Assembly: GCA_015680685.1 (NCBI GenBank) | Contig: MNCI01006164.1 | Coordinates: forward strand, 179,045 to 241,044 | Length of the DNA: 62,000 nucleotides | Origin: Gnetum montanum | Lineage: Eukaryota; Streptophyta; Gnetopsida; Gnetales; Gnetaceae | Reading direction: 5' to 3' | Shown here: piece after piece, positions 1 to 11,759 of the stretch | Layout: each line of letters starts with the position of its first letter | Numbering within the stretch: the first letter of the stretch is position 1 | Made by a program: the position numbers and the translations under genes | Notes under the pieces: model-generated | What the model was told of the DNA's origin: nothing | Databases searched by the model: none | What the model saw: only the letters and a program-made list of their open reading frames with translations

Positions 1-456
1 GTACTCATTTCGCATTTAATAATAGGAATAGTAAATGATGATAAAGAAATATTAACTAAGAAAATAATAAATAAAAATAACAATTAAATAATTAAACTAA
101 GTGAATGCTGCAATGATGAAGTAATCTCGATCTTTATTTCCAGTCATGTGCACGTCCAAGTACGTCACACTCAAATAAAGATGTCGTACAATTACAAGCA
201 TCACACTGTGGGCATGCAGTGGGGAAATATTCTAACTCCTATGGAAACAAAATGCAAGGGCTTTGCTACAACTGAAAAAAAGGTACCTCAATGAGGTGGA
301 AGGCCCTCTTATTTATAGGCTAAAATAGGCTCTATGTAAACGGGGCCACGTTGATGCATGGAGGGATGCATCGATGGGGCCGCGTTGATGCGGCTGCATA
401 TACGGGGCCCCGTATACACAGCCTAGTCGACACATCGACTTCTTAGCACTTCATCA
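1..456 (-). repeat. 3' LTR of element A, partial
   Basis: Closely matches 4880-5336. On the minus strand it starts with tgatgaagtgc at 456. It contains the 18-bp perfect palindrome TATACGGGGCCCCGTATA (399-416), the TATA box region (305-318) and transcript-leader sequence. The rest of the LTR lies left of the window. Most differences from the other LTR are C/T or G/A. Confidence 0.9.
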
Positions 457-466
457 TACCCCCACA
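457..466 (-). other. Polypurine tract of element A
   Basis: Reads tgtgggggta on the minus strand directly before the LTR start, equivalent to the atgggggta tracts of B (before 23732) and C (before 46350). Such a tract primes plus-strand DNA synthesis in LTR retrotransposons. Confidence 0.8.
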
Positions 467-2344
467 ACTAAATAACAACTCGTCCTTGAGTCAAAGAAAG
501 TGAGGAACAAGCTCAATTGAATACACAGTGGATAGGTATGGGATTATTGACTGACTAGAAATTTATTCATGCCGCAGTATAGAATTAAACAAAATTTGGA
601 CATAGACACAAAAGATAAAACTTGTGGAACTCATGGGGTTCCCGGTAGTGGTGGCTCCTCCATGGGTACCTTTCCTTTGTTTTGTGCATCAGGCTTTTGA
701 GATTGATACCATTGAAGAAGCACCTAATGTTTCTCCTCTTCTATTTGAGGATTATGAGCCGTTCATGCTGATGTTCCAATGTTTGATGAAGTTGGCATTT
801 CCCATGGGCACGACAGCTGTGGGAACACTTTATTGGCCTTGACATGCATGTCACAGATAGTTGTCGTTCCTCTTCATAGGCTCAGGCCCTAACCTCTCCT
901 CCTTTTTCTTGGATACATTATGCAATAACAGGAGCTCCATGATGGATGTCGAATGATTGTGCCTTCTTCTCTACATGTTTTGCATGAGGTCCTTAGCCTT
1001 TGCCTCCCCCAAGTCATTCGGTTACACCTTGCAAAGGTCCTCCTTTTTGTCTTCTTTAAGGGGCCATCTATAATCACACAAAGATTAATTGTTAGTAAGG
1101 TTATTGAAAAAATTTCAATGATTTCATACCTTACTCATTGCCTTTAATAAATGGTAAATTCTTTACTTAGTGTGATTTTAGAGGTAGAAATTTTTCAAGG
1201 AAGTTGCCCTAAAAGTTTAATGTCAGACCTGGTTTTGAGGAACGTTTGATAAAATGATGACAAAGAAAAGAATAGATTTGGCAATGAAGTACTTGGAGCG
1301 TATAAAATGATGTAGTGATGTGCAACAAGTATAAATTACAAAAGTCACACAAGTGGGTCCTTCCCAAAGTAGGTTCCAACCTATAATGCCCTTGCGCAAC
1401 CACACCTTAAAATGTCCATAGGCACTAGAAGGGTTAAATGTAATCTATACTAATGTAGCAAACACACACATCTAGATACCATCGTGATGAGGTATGAATT
1501 CAATGCTACACAAGACACAAGTCACAAATACATGAACAACGAGATGGAATGAATCGGAGAATAAATTGCAGAGATTAGGACGTGAGGTAATTGACTCATG
1601 GCATAATGAATCTTGAGTGTAGGGCATGATTAATGTGTCATTTTCCCATCGCTCAAAAATCAAGACCAAGTCCATTCCTCCGATTAGTGATATCGCATTG
1701 TTTCATCCAATGATGGATAACCATAAGAGCACCATGACAGCAAGGCATACAATCACTTGGTGTTTTGTGCAAGGGAGGAGTGACTTGGAATTTCTTTGCG
1801 GCATACTTTTTGTTTGGCTGCTTTGGAACACTCTCTCTTTTTGTTGGGTGCCTTTAATACTCTTACTCCCATTTTTCGTTAGATCTACAAGGATCTTAGT
1901 ACAACCAAGTTGCATGATAGCACCTACAGATGTCACCAAAGAGAATCCACAAGTCCCCTTGATGTCACACCCTGGCCATTCCCTCTTAGTCCATACTTCT
2001 TTTCTTTGGGCATAATGAGCACAAAATTACTTTAAGTTTTAATGATGTCAAGAATATCATCGTACCTAGAGTAGAACCTCTTATTAATAGAATGGTTAGT
2101 GGATGTGATGGGCTCGTTGTTCAAATAATTAGTCACCTAAGACTTGATAGCATAGAACAACACCTCAACCAACGAGTCACATGAGTGTTTTATTCGTAGA
2201 TGAGATTACTCATAAAAAGATAAAAAGACAAAAGGATAAAACAATAAATTAAAAGGTGAAAAACTGGAAAACAAAAAGTTGAAAAATTAAAGAAACAGAA
2301 AAACATTTATTAATTCTATGTTATTAGAATGGAGGATAACCCCC
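467..2344 (-). other. Non-coding 3' region of element A
   Basis: No convincing protein is encoded; open frames here are short and lack domain motifs. On the minus strand it begins after an internal purine tract (atgggggtta near 2340), passes through T-rich sequence, then a segment around 1960 resembling the 3' regions of B and C (gggtgtgac, tcaagggga). It corresponds to 21651-23731 in B and 44400-46349 in C. Confidence 0.65.
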
Positions 2345-4320
2345 ATAACTAAATGGTTAAGAATGGCTAGAATTAATAAATGGAAGGTGGGGATCCTTGC
2401 ATGTTGGAAATATTGGGACTTGGTCATACTTACCCCATTGGGGTTCACACACTTGATTAGAGTTGACATAGTGGGGCAAGTTATAAGATGTGGTTAATTT
2501 ATAAGGAGTTGACCCACTATGGTACTTGCGACCGTAAGATGGTATGCAAGGATCAACATGTCTCCCCATGTGGAAATATTCATTGGGCCCCATGGTGGTT
2601 GGAGTGTTGATTGATGGTCTAGATAGAGTAACATGAGGTGTTGGGTTCGAAGAGGAAGATGCACCACAATGTTGGATTTGTGTTGAGTTGGCAGATGCAG
2701 TGGTTTCTAAACTGTGGTATCCCTTTCAACGGTCACATCTAAAGAAGGGACACCTTCAATGTTGTGAAGGACCTCCACTACTGTTGATAGTAGCAGCACA
2801 AGTAATGTTTGTAGGTTGGTGCTATGGTGCAAAATCTTCTGGCATAGCTGGCAGTGATGTAGAAGGGGGTGACGTATGAGAATATTGAGGTTGAGGAGAA
2901 GTGTAAGGCACATGAGGTGTTGATCTTGTTGGAGAGGACATGGGTGGATAGTACTCAGGAGAATGATAATGATGAGGTGAGGTAGAGGATGCTGATCTTG
3001 TTGAGAAATAGGATGTTGAACATAATAAGCATTTGGCGTTGGGACATACGAAGGGTATGGTCCAGTTGGCAGTGGCCTCCCCCACGACTGAGGTTTTTGC
3101 CACTATGGTTGGACACAGTATTTTTGTACGAACTCTGGATGCAACATTCCTCCCCAATGCTCATGTAAATGTGACAAGATTGGACATTGACCTTTGGGGT
3201 GATTGTACAAGAAAATATTACATTGATATGTATGATTGGCAGTTGAGTTCTTATCCTTATTCTCTTCAGCCCTTCTTTCTGATTGTCGTATGGTGTCCTA
3301 TCCTGTTTCGCGATTTGGCATGGTTCATCCTCTACTAATGTTGGCATATTCTCCACATCTTTCATGTACCCAGTCCATCATCTTATTGATCTTTGCCTCA
3401 ATTTTATCTAGTGATTGTAGGATTGGAAAAGATGATTCCACCTCCTTGAAGTGAGTTTATTTCTCCTCTTCATGATCATGGACCCTTGTTAAGTTAAGAT
3501 TTTGGTCCTGTTGAGAACTTTCAACATTCTCCCATTTGGCTATTTCTCCTTCTTCTTTTGCTATCTGCTTAATAAGCTCTTGGAGTTGATGGGTTCGTAG
3601 CTCATATAGTTGACCTTAGGCGTACATCCCTAGGATCTCCCTTGTTTCATTACGGAGCCCATCTATGATATGGTACATTAGCCTCTCCTCGGAGAACCCA
3701 TGGCCTGGGAAGTTTTTTAATAGTGCATAATATCTTTCTAAGGCCATGTTAAAGGGCTCATGTTATGCTTGTTTCCATTCTTGGATTTTTCTCCTCAAGG
3801 CTGACACTCTTGCATAGGTTTGATATCTTTCGTTGAAAAGTTCTACCATTGTCAGCCAACGTCAAATTGATTTTGGTTTTAATGACATATACCATACTTT
3901 TTCTTGGCCAACGAGTGTTAGAGGAAAGAGCTTAAGTTTTTGCCATCCATTGTCAATATTGTTCCATGTATAGGCATCGTAGAAGGCTTGTAAATGTTGT
4001 TGCGGATCTGAATCATATCCTTCTGCAAACTTGGAAAAGTTGTTTAAATCAAGCACGGGTAGGCAACTTTCCTTATGATGCTTACGGGCTATTCGAATAG
4101 CCTCTTGTATTTCTGTTAAGCTTGTAGTCGTCAGTAGGGGTTCATCATCATCGGGTAAGTTATGCTTTTGTGCATTGGGACAATGTTGTCTTCGTTTATG
4201 TTTATAAGAAATCCCCACCTCGAGTTGCATACTCCAATCTTCATTGTCATAATATTCGTCGGTTCTCCAATGAATTGCCTCACTAGATGTGGCATTATTA
4301 TAGTCTTGTAGGAGAGACAT
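2345..4320 (-). pseudogene. gag: Degenerate Athila-like gag of element A
   Basis: Structural (capsid/nucleocapsid) protein remnant. The frame opens at ATG 4320 and stays open for 152 codons, then continues through several stops and frameshifts. An acidic N-terminal part is followed by a core with FAEGYDSDPQQHLQAF and WQKLKLFPLTL, alignable with gag of B, C and F, then YYALLKNFPGHG and a coiled, charged stretch with LIKQIAKEEGE. Near 3170-3210 is the nucleocapsid remnant: C-x2-F-x3-H-x4-C followed by PILSHLHEHWG; the second cysteine of the knuckle has become Phe. A long Pro/Ser/Tyr/His-rich tail follows. No protease frame follows, unlike in B and C. The family assignment is inferred from these alignments. 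Confidence 0.8.
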
Positions 4321-4440
4321 GGTTGTAAATTTGTGTGTGATTTAATTACAATTATTATTATTATTTTTCTGAAAGATATATCATCAAGGCTTTGTTACAT
4401 TGATCTTGCATGATCTAACTAATCTAAATAACTAGCACCA

Positions 4441-4459
4441 TCCCTAGCAACGGTGCCAA
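4441..4459 (-). other. tRNA-Asp-type primer binding site of element A
   Basis: Minus-strand sequence ttggcaccgttgctaggga directly follows the LTR. It fits the complement of the plant tRNA-Asp 3' end (TGGCGCCGTTGCCGGGG) with a few C-to-T or G-to-A changes. Athila-lineage elements typically use this primer. Confidence 0.8.
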
Positions 4460-5336
4460 TGATGAGTGGCAAGGTACCCCTACACTCAACCATATGAATA
4501 CGAGCATTCACGCGCGATCCGGTCAAACTCTGTGGATAGGCTAGTCATGGTATCTAGTTAGTTACATGTTGATAATAGTTCGCTATCTTCCCACCTGCAT
4601 TAGGATTTTCTTTGTCACGTATGGTTTAGTCTAGAGTGAGGCATATGATGTGATCCTAAATCAGTGCTACTCCTAGAGACAATGGAGAATAATCTTGATT
4701 AAACTAATGAGTAATAGGAAATGAAGTCTAAGCTAACCTAAGTGTGATGAGCATCTATTCCTTAATCATCCATACATATCTTGGACCTCGTGCACAACTA
4801 CTACTGGGGTTACCAAGCGTAGATCCTAGGTACACTACTAGGTTACCAAGTAGTCACACTTAAATGCTCATGATTAAGTCGTACTCATTTCACATTTAAC
4901 AATCGAAATAGTAAATGATGATAAAGAAATATTAACTGAGAAAACAATAAATAACAATAACAATTAAATAATTAAACTAAGTGAATGCTGCAATGATGAA
5001 GTAATCTCGATCTTTATTTCTGGTCATGTGTGCGTCCAAGTACATCACACTCAAATAAAGGTGTCATACAATTACAAGCATCACAATGCAGGCATGCACT
5101 GGGGAAATATTCTAACTCCTATGGAAAAAAAATGCAAGGGCTTCGCTACAACTGACAAAAAGGTACCTCAATGAGGCAGAAGGACCTCTTATTTATAGGC
5201 TAAAACAGGCTCTACGTAAACGGGACCACATCGATGCATGGAGGGATGCATCGACGGGGCCGCGTTGACGTGGCTGTGTATACGGGGCCCCGTATATGCG
5301 GCCTAGTTGACGAATCAACTACTTAGCGCTTCATCA
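4460..5336 (-). repeat. 5' LTR of element A
   Basis: 877 bp, from TG at 5336 to CA at 4460 on the minus strand. The 5' end contains the palindrome TATACGGGGCCCCGTATA (5279-5296) and a gatgcat...atgcatc inverted repeat. The TATA box lies in CTATAAATAAGAGG (5198 down to 5185). The end toward the primer site carries ATATGGTTGAGTGTAGGGGT, shared with all Athila-like LTRs here. Confidence 0.9.
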
Positions 5337-5491
5337 CTAGTCCAAGTGGAAAGAAAACAAACTACAATTAAGGCATCATGATCTAGATGCCACAACTAGT
5401 CTCATCCATGGAATTCAATCAGATTGTGCGTGAATGCTTATGATTCATATTGTTTGACATAGGGGGTACCTTGTTGCTCATCAATTAGGCT
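5337..5491 (+). repeat. Truncated Athila-like LTR 3' end
   Basis: Last ~150 bp of a plus-strand LTR of the same superfamily: it has ggaattcaatcagatt, tgcgtgaatgc, a degenerate tatggttga-like stretch, ggggtacc and a final ctcatca at 5491. Element A abuts its left end, so A probably inserted into an older LTR copy. No primer site follows; LINE sequence does. Confidence 0.7.
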
Positions 5492-6088
5492 CAAAAGAAA
5501 AAGGTATTTCTAAAATTTTGAAGAAAGAATATTTTTTAAGATCCTCTAAGGCTTGAGAGTAATTCACTCATCAATATTTCCATTACGATAAATACTATAT
5601 TTTTGCCAATTTATTTAAGAGCCAGATAACATGCTAAAAGACTATTGATATGTTGTAGAGAATTGTTAGTAACAAAAAAAGAATCATATGCAAAGTGCAT
5701 GTTAAGCAATTACAGAACTTGATCACTAGTAGAAATTCCCTTAATAAAATTTATTTATAGATCATAATGCAAATTATGTGAAAAAAATTTGCATCAATAA
5801 TTTAAGAAATAGGGAGCTAGAAGACAACCTTGATGAATTTACCATTCAAGAGAAAAGGAGAAACTTAATCCAAAATTAGTAGCAATGTAAGCATTAGCAT
5901 CAGTGAGCAAGGTACGCACAAGTTAAATAAAATAACAATCAACTCCCACTTTATTAATTTTAGAAATAATGAAATCCTATTCAATCCTGTCATAAGCTTT
6001 GGCATAATCTAACTTAGTAAAAACAATGTCTTGGTTAGTATTAGAAGCCCACTACATTTCCTTCCATGCTACACTAACATTATTTAAG
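5492..6088 (-). pseudogene. LINE (L1-like) reverse transcriptase fragment
   Basis: Read on the minus strand, 6060-5970 gives NTNQDIVFTKLDYAKAYDRI, the first catalytic block of plant L1-type non-LTR reverse transcriptases (F-x4-D-x2-KAYDR). It is followed by WxIHQGCLLAPYFL (the GxRQGCPLSP block) and MHFAYD (the FADD block with one Asp replaced by Tyr). Several stops and short frameshifts show it is dead. The stretch just upstream of the first block continues across element I at 12072-12105, so the LINE was split by that insertion. The fragment ends at 5492 against the LTR scrap. Confidence 0.8.
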
Positions 6089-7086
6089 TGGAGTAGGTTT
6101 ACTCCACAAATAATCATCTTCAAATACTAAATCCAAATCATATGAAAAGATAAAACTATTTGCTAGAAAACAAGAAAACTAGCTATCTTCAATTAATTCA
6201 ATTATAATATTACAATTGGATTACCACAACCCACAAACATCTAAAACCTATCATACTTAAATAATATTGCAAAGCATGAGGCTCAACAACCACACAATGG
6301 TTGTTCTTAATGCAAGACACAACCAATAGAAATTTCTTCCATAACATGGGACTGAGATCTTCAACTCACACATGAGATACAAAAGAATAGAACACATAAA
6401 CCAACACACCACAAGCTAATCTTAGAGTTGCAATCACCAATTGTACTTAATCTGCTCACCCACTCTCTCTAGCTTAGCTCTCCACTCTTAAAGCTTTTTT
6501 TTTCTTCATGCTATCCTCCATTAATAGTGAAATATAACCATATTTCTCATAAATCAAAAGTCAAGAAACCTAGAAACCTTTCCTCAACTCAACTTGAGGC
6601 TCTTTAAATGTTTCCCAAGTCTTATCACCTTCTTCCCAACTATTTCCATCTTTTTTCCATTATGTTCTGGCTATTTCTCAAATCAGGATGGGTGTTTTCA
6701 AAATTTTCTCCATCTGTACAAGTCATCTTTGATTTTGGGAAGACATCTCTATGTCAACCCATCTTTTAACCAAGACATTTGTTGATTTTTCAAGACATCT
6801 CTCTCAAAAGCTAAGATATCTCATCCACTTGCAAGACATCTTACTTGAGACATCTTGGTCGTAGTGGAGATATCTCAGTTGAGATGTCTTCGGTTCTGGG
6901 GAGAAGTCTCACTTGAGACATCAATTTGAATAGTAAGACATCTATAGTCTTCTCCAAACATCTCCTATTACTTCCAAGCTCAACCAAGACATCTCGTGAA
7001 CTTGTAAGACATCTCTCCACTATTTGAAACCTTGTAAAAACACACACATAAGGAAGAACAAGGGATTCAAAAGACATGTCCCTACA
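6089..7086 (-). repeat. 3' LTR of element I
   Basis: About 998 bp, beginning tgtagggaca at 7086 on the minus strand and ending near 6089. It aligns with 10755-12071 but lacks the 351-bp internal duplication of that copy. A purine-rich tract (gatgggagag, minus strand, 7087-7102) precedes it as polypurine tract. Confidence 0.8.
6741..7014. promoter_or_regulatory. Dense AGACATCT motif cluster in 3' LTR of I
   Basis: I count eight exact GACATCT/AGATGTC heptamers in both orientations within about 275 bp, plus near matches (gacatca, aacatct, gatatct). Spacing is irregular, so this is not a simple tandem repeat. The position, near the start of the LTR in the element's own direction, suggests U3 regulatory sequence. 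Function is inferred from position only. Confidence 0.5.
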
Positions 7087-7199
7087 CCAACTCTCCCATC
7101 CTTAAAAAAGGAAACTCAGGTGAATAATGGAGTAGGGATAGAAGTGATCCCCCACTCAACAAGTTTGATCTCATGGACCCATACAACATGATCAATAGA

Positions 7200-7640
7200 T
7201 TAATCCTCCCAATGAATCAAGTACTCATACCTCTTGACTCCCCAAGGGCTAGAAGCTTCCATTAGTTTGAGTATGATCACCTTCCTCTTCATTGAAGGCT
7301 TGGATTGATGAATAGCCCCCTTTAACTCATTGATGCTTCTTTGTATGGTTTCCTCATCAATTGTTCCATGACAATGCACAAGACCTAAAACATTAAACAC
7401 AAAAGACATATTGACATTTTTTGGTAAATCAATCTCAAAAGTATTATCATTAATCTTACCCTTGATTTTGAAAGGCCTTATCTTCTTGGCTTCCAATTTG
7501 GAGAAGTTAATACCTCTCAACCACTTCTTCTTCAAGTTTATCCAAACCAAGTTACTAATAGCAAAATTAGACTTTGATTTATTCTCATTCCTCTTAAGGA
7601 CTCTCTCTTCAACCTTTTTCTGAAGATTTGATTTTACTTA
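7200..7640 (-). pseudogene. Integrase C-terminus with chromodomain, element I
   Basis: Reading from 7640 downward: LHA-x-VKSNLQKK (linker helix typical of chromovirus integrases), then after a frameshift VWINLKKKWLRG (the GD-L-V-W-l block), RPFKIKGKINDNTFEIDLP (SH3-like fold), and finally KRYEYLIHWED, which matches the start of a chromodomain (Y-L-V-K-W). Chromodomains target integration to chromatin. The DDE catalytic core is not present upstream. The chromodomain appears cut short by the LTR side. Confidence 0.75.
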
Positions 7641-8340
7641 TGCATGAAGATCCCTCATCTCTTGCACAAAATTAGTATTAAGTTGACTCTCACCATCAAA
7701 GGTCATCTTCCTCTTAGTGTTTGGAAGTCTATTACTCATCCTTCCTCCACCATTAAAATCATAATCTAGATTTCCTTCACATTGTCCATCCATTTCATAG
7801 CTAAGATAATCAATTTCATCACTATTAATATCTGCATCCACATCAATAATGATCTTCTCATTATGACTTTTACTATAGCTAACATTATCAAATACAAAAT
7901 CAAACATATTACAACTATTAGTCTTGATCTTACTAACAATGGCATCAAAATTTACATTTCTTCCATCATGTACAACATAACTCAAAACTTCATCACAATG
8001 ATCATGATGCTCATCCTCACAATGGAAGAAACCACTACCAAGTTGAGGTGAAAAACTAGAATCCAACATACTAGTTTCCACATAAGATACATTACTATCA
8101 TCTACAAGGTAAATCTTAGACCTACTTACCTCTTCATGGCTTCGTCTATCCATTTTTGGTTCAACCTGATCTTTAACATGTAATTATTCAATCTCATCAA
8201 AGCTTAAAGCTTTAAGATTGTACATAGAAGTCTCCCACTCCAATGGTTTCTCCTCTTCAAAGAAATCATTAATAGCTTCTTAATCCCACTTGGAAGGTAC
8301 CAACTGAAAAATTAAATTCTCCTCCATGGCTTGAACATTA
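7638..8340 (-). pseudogene. Unrecognised acidic open region in element I
   Basis: Open for 171 codons from 8153 to 7638, and readable in the same direction back to about 8340 across two stops. Rich in Asp, Glu, Ser and Asn, with a His/Asp-rich patch (HCEDEHHDHCDEV) and repeated acidic runs (IDVDADINSDEIDYLSYEMD). It leads directly into the integrase linker LHA-x-VKSN, so it lies where the integrase core should be. I recognise no domain. It could be a captured host segment, a drifted linker, or an accessory frame of a non-autonomous subfamily. Confidence 0.45.
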
Positions 8341-8985
8341 GATTCCTTGTTAAAGTAATTATTCTTTCACATATCATGGCTAGAAGACTCACCTCTCTCT
8401 CATGATATAGCCTCAACTTGGTAAAGATTCTTCTTTCCTTTGCCACAAGGTATTGAACAATTGCACAAAGAATGAGTATCATACCCTCTAGTGATGCCCT
8501 TCATCACTCTTGAAGAAGTTCCTTGATCTTTGCCACTCCTTTAACCTTGATCTTTCACCTCACATAACTTATGAGGTAGGAACTCTCCTTAATCAACAAC
8601 ATATACCATCTTCGTATGTGAAGATCTCTTAGCTCTTTTGCTAAAGCTCTTGGTTCCCTCTTTTAAAACATTTGAGTATTGAGCACCCCCTTGCTCAATA
8701 AGAGATTCTTAAGAACTTCTTTTTTATTGATCTCTACTTTATCATAGATGCTTAAGAACTTCTTTTTTTATTGATCTCTACTTTATCATACTTTTCATCT
8801 TCCTTCTTAAAATTCTTTGGAAATTTCTCCTTCAATCCTAGCACACCTATAGGAAGTTTAACCTACATATCATCATGGTTAGTAGCAACTATAGTCATAA
8901 TAATAAAACCAAAACCTATTTTATCATGTTTTTTAATATATTTCCTTTTTCTTAGAAGGATTAAGGAAGTATTAAGTGAGCTTTG
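8341..8985 (-). other. Unassigned segment between protease and acidic region, element I
   Basis: Minus-strand frames are broken; one stretch (KIGFGFIIMTIVATN, then a Lys-rich run) may be the end of the protease domain or a linker. It contains a near-perfect direct repeat of about 45 bp (8711-8790: the aagaacttctttttt...ctttatcata unit twice). No RT motifs such as LPFGL or YxDD could be found. Confidence 0.5.
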
Positions 8986-9400
8986 CTACCTCACTTGTTC
9001 AGTCATGATTAGAATTAACTTATGAATTATATAAGATCTAGCTACACTCCAAAGATTTCTTACTTCATCAAATCGAGCACCATTACCACAATTCCAAATT
9101 CTATCAAAACTTATATTATTACAATCATTTAGAAGTACATCACACTTTACAACATCATGAAAACCTTTGATTTTAAATTTCAAAGTACAATGTTCCCTCA
9201 CCTCTTGGGAAAAATCTCTATATAACCAATGCATTTTATAAGGTCTAAGATGAGGATTACTTACCAGTCCTAATTTAGCAACTACCCTAGAAGAAATAAC
9301 ATTTTCTTGGGCTTTCCCATTAATCAAAACATGAATTCATTCCCCACTAAGCAAACATCTAGCCCGAATCTGAAACAACAATTTTCTTTTAGGATAATCT
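8986..9400 (-). pseudogene. Aspartic protease of element I
   Basis: Minus frame from 9340: VLINGKAQENVISSRVVAKL, then PHLRPYKMHWL, CTLKFKIKGFHDVVKCDVLL and a degraded LLGRPW block. Chromovirus proteases normally have IDGGS-x-NVIS; here the catalytic Asp is Asn, so the enzyme would be inactive. The frame is open for 113 codons (9327-8986). Upstream KRKLLFQIRARCLL links it to gag. Confidence 0.75.
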
Positions 9401-10653
9401 CCTCTATTCACATTCCTCATGAATGCACAAGAATTTAATTCAAAAACATCCTTAATTTTTGGAGCATTAGGATGACCTCTTTGAAGATCTTGACTTGATG
9501 ATTCCTCCACCCCCATGGTTTATACATATTTTTCATTTGCTACCTTGTGAAGTGTACATTCTTATTCCTTATGTTTCCATTTGCTACACTTGAATAACTG
9601 GATTTTTTATGAGTTGATACCTCTACCCTTGTCTCCCTTGCCTTGGTCCTTCTTGACTTTTTCCTTTTCATCATTTCTTTCAATCTTCTTTTCATGGTTT
9701 CCATCCTTATCTTTAGTTTTATACTTAGATCCCTTTTCAAATGTGGATCTCTTTTCCTTCTCCTTGGAAGTTTGTTTACTCCTATTTTCAAATCTACTTA
9801 ATTTCTTCTTAGCCTTGAGTGCCAAATCATAAGCCTCATGAAGGGTTTGTGGATCATAAAAAAACAACTCCTATTGGTATGTCGTTTTGAGACCTCCTAA
9901 AAATATTGACTCCTATTCATATTCTTCCTAATTTACCTTAGCTTGATAGAATAGATCACAAAATTCAATGTAGAATTCTTTGACATCCTTGTCACCTTAG
10001 CTTAGGAATTTAAGCTTCATGCTAGTCTCTTACCTCTGACAAGAGTATTCAAATTTTCTTTTCAACTAGTATTTCATCAAATCCCAATCTCTGATGGTTT
10101 ATTCATTTCATCTTTCATAGCCCTAGGACTCCTTTTCCCACCTAGTAGAAGACATACCTTATAATCTAGATTTAGCTATATGTACCCTCCATTTATTTGA
10201 TACCTCTTCCAATTGGAAATGCTTCTCAAGTATCTTCAACCAACTTGCAAAATCATTGATGCCATCTACATTATTGAAAGTCTTCAACTCTATGTATGGA
10301 AGTCTTGTAGCATTTTTGAATGCTCTAACAAGCCTTACCTCATCTTCCTTATCAAGCTTGCCTAGAGAAGAAGTACTTAACATAGTTGAAATCCTTGGAA
10401 TTTTCATCTAAGAAATAGGATTTCCTTCCATTTGAATCCTTGACTAATGGATTCCTACACTTCCATAGCTAGATTGTCCTTCCTCTTCATCCATTTTGTC
10501 TCCACCTAGTTATGAAACTTCTTTATTTGAACATGCATGCTCATCACCTTTATGTGTTAAGATATGGCTAGGATTGGCATTTCTATCTACCTTTGCACTG
10601 ATTTCATCTAACCAAGCAACCATCATCTGGAAGGTAGACTTCATGCTTTCCAT
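9401..10653 (-). pseudogene. gag: Degenerate gag of element I
   Basis: Begins near a minus-strand ATG at 10653 (MESMKSTFQMMVAWLDEISA). Then the capsid start RLPYIELKTFNNVDGINDFA with a WL-x2-LE-x2-F block, a middle with many stops, HEAYDLALKAKKKLSRFE, a very Lys-rich linker (9607-9800), and a damaged zinc knuckle LFKCSKWKHKEYEC in which the first Cys is Phe. This is the usual order of chromovirus gag: capsid, basic linker, CCHC nucleocapsid, protease. Confidence 0.75.
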
Positions 10654-10731
10654 CTCTCTATTTACTACTTGAACCTATTTTTTCTTTGATGCTATCTAAA
10701 ATAGATAAAATTTCTTAAAACAAGTGCAAGA

Positions 10732-10751
10732 CCAACCCGGCTTTGATACCA
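10732..10751 (-). other. Initiator-tRNA-Met primer binding site of element I
   Basis: Minus strand reads tggtatcaaagccgggttgg three bases after the LTR; TGGTATCA-x-AGCC is the common plant iMet primer site. Confidence 0.8.
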
Positions 10752-10870
10752 ATAATGCTAGAGCAAATTCACTCCAACAATTAATCATATTTAAATACTA
10801 AATCCAAATATTATAAAAAGATGATAACTTTTACTAGAAAATAAGAAAACTAGCTATCTTCAATTATTCA

Positions 10871-11580
10871 ATTAGAAGATTACAACAAGGTTTCTCAAAA
10901 CCTCAAATATTCAAAATATTTCATACTCAAATGATATTGTAGAGCATGAAACTCTACCACCACTTAATGGTTATTCTCAATACAAGACACAACTGGTAGA
11001 AAATCTCTCCTACAATCTCAACTCACAAGTAAGACACAAGATAATAGAACACACTGGTTAACACATCACACAATTGACCTTGAAAGCTGCAATTACATAT
11101 GCACTTACTACTCAATGTGCTCTCTCACACTAATACTAAGTTCTCCACTAAAAAACTCTTACTCACTCATGGTCTTATATTTGTGAATTACATTAGTATT
11201 TATAAATAACAAGGAGAAAAGATTAGAAAATTACAATAGGGTTCCTAAAACCCTCAAATATTCAAAATCTTTCATACTCAAATGATATTGTAGAGCATGA
11301 AGCTCTACCACCACTCAATGGTTGTTCTTAATACAAGATACAATTAATAGAAAATCTCTCCTATAGCTTAGAATTGAGATCTCAACTTATAAGTGAGACA
11401 TAAGATAATAGAACACATTGGTAAACACATCACACAATTGACCTTGAAAGATACAATTACATATGCACTTAATACTCAATGTGCTCTCTCACACTATTAC
11501 TAAGTTCTCCACCGTTAAGAACTCTTACTCACTGATGGTCTCAATATTTGTGAATTACATTAGTATTTATGAATAACAAG
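10871..11580. repeat. 351-bp tandem duplication inside 5' LTR of I
   Basis: The block with caaatattcaaaat, tttcatactcaaatgata and the (c)tctaccaccactcaatgg-like stretch occurs twice, offset by 351 bp (tcatactca at 10921 and 11272). The 3' LTR has it once (about 6190-6540). The copies have diverged, so the duplication is not recent. Confidence 0.8.
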
Positions 11581-11759
11581 GAAAAAAGAAACCTAGAAAT
11601 TCTTCCTTAACTCAACTTGAGATTCTTCAATTATTTCCATGGCCTTCTTGCCTTCTCCCTAGCAATTTATATCCTCCAACTTATCTTGGTTGTTTCCTCA
11701 ACTAGGGAAAGTGATTTTGAAAGTTTTCCCAACTTGATGGGTCATCTTTGATCTTGGGA

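Larger units (their letters stand above)
1..5336 (-). mobile_element. Element A: Athila-like LTR retrotransposon, gag only (left end outside window)
   Basis: Two direct copies of one LTR (1-456 partial, 4460-5336) flank about 4 kb of internal sequence read on the minus strand. Order in its own direction: 5' LTR, tRNA-Asp-like primer site, gag, long non-coding 3' region, polypurine tract, 3' LTR. No protease, RT, RNase H or integrase motif is visible between the gag tail and the 3' region, whereas the related element B has about 4 kb of pol there. It must therefore have depended on proteins supplied in trans. Assignment rests on the primer site, the LTR promoter plan and the gag zinc-knuckle region shared with B and C. 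Right flank begins ctagt; the matching duplication lies outside the window. Confidence 0.85.

Noticed and set aside
1626-2015. 129-codon plus-strand frame in element A
   Set aside because: Antisense to A's non-coding 3' region; no equivalent frame in B or C.
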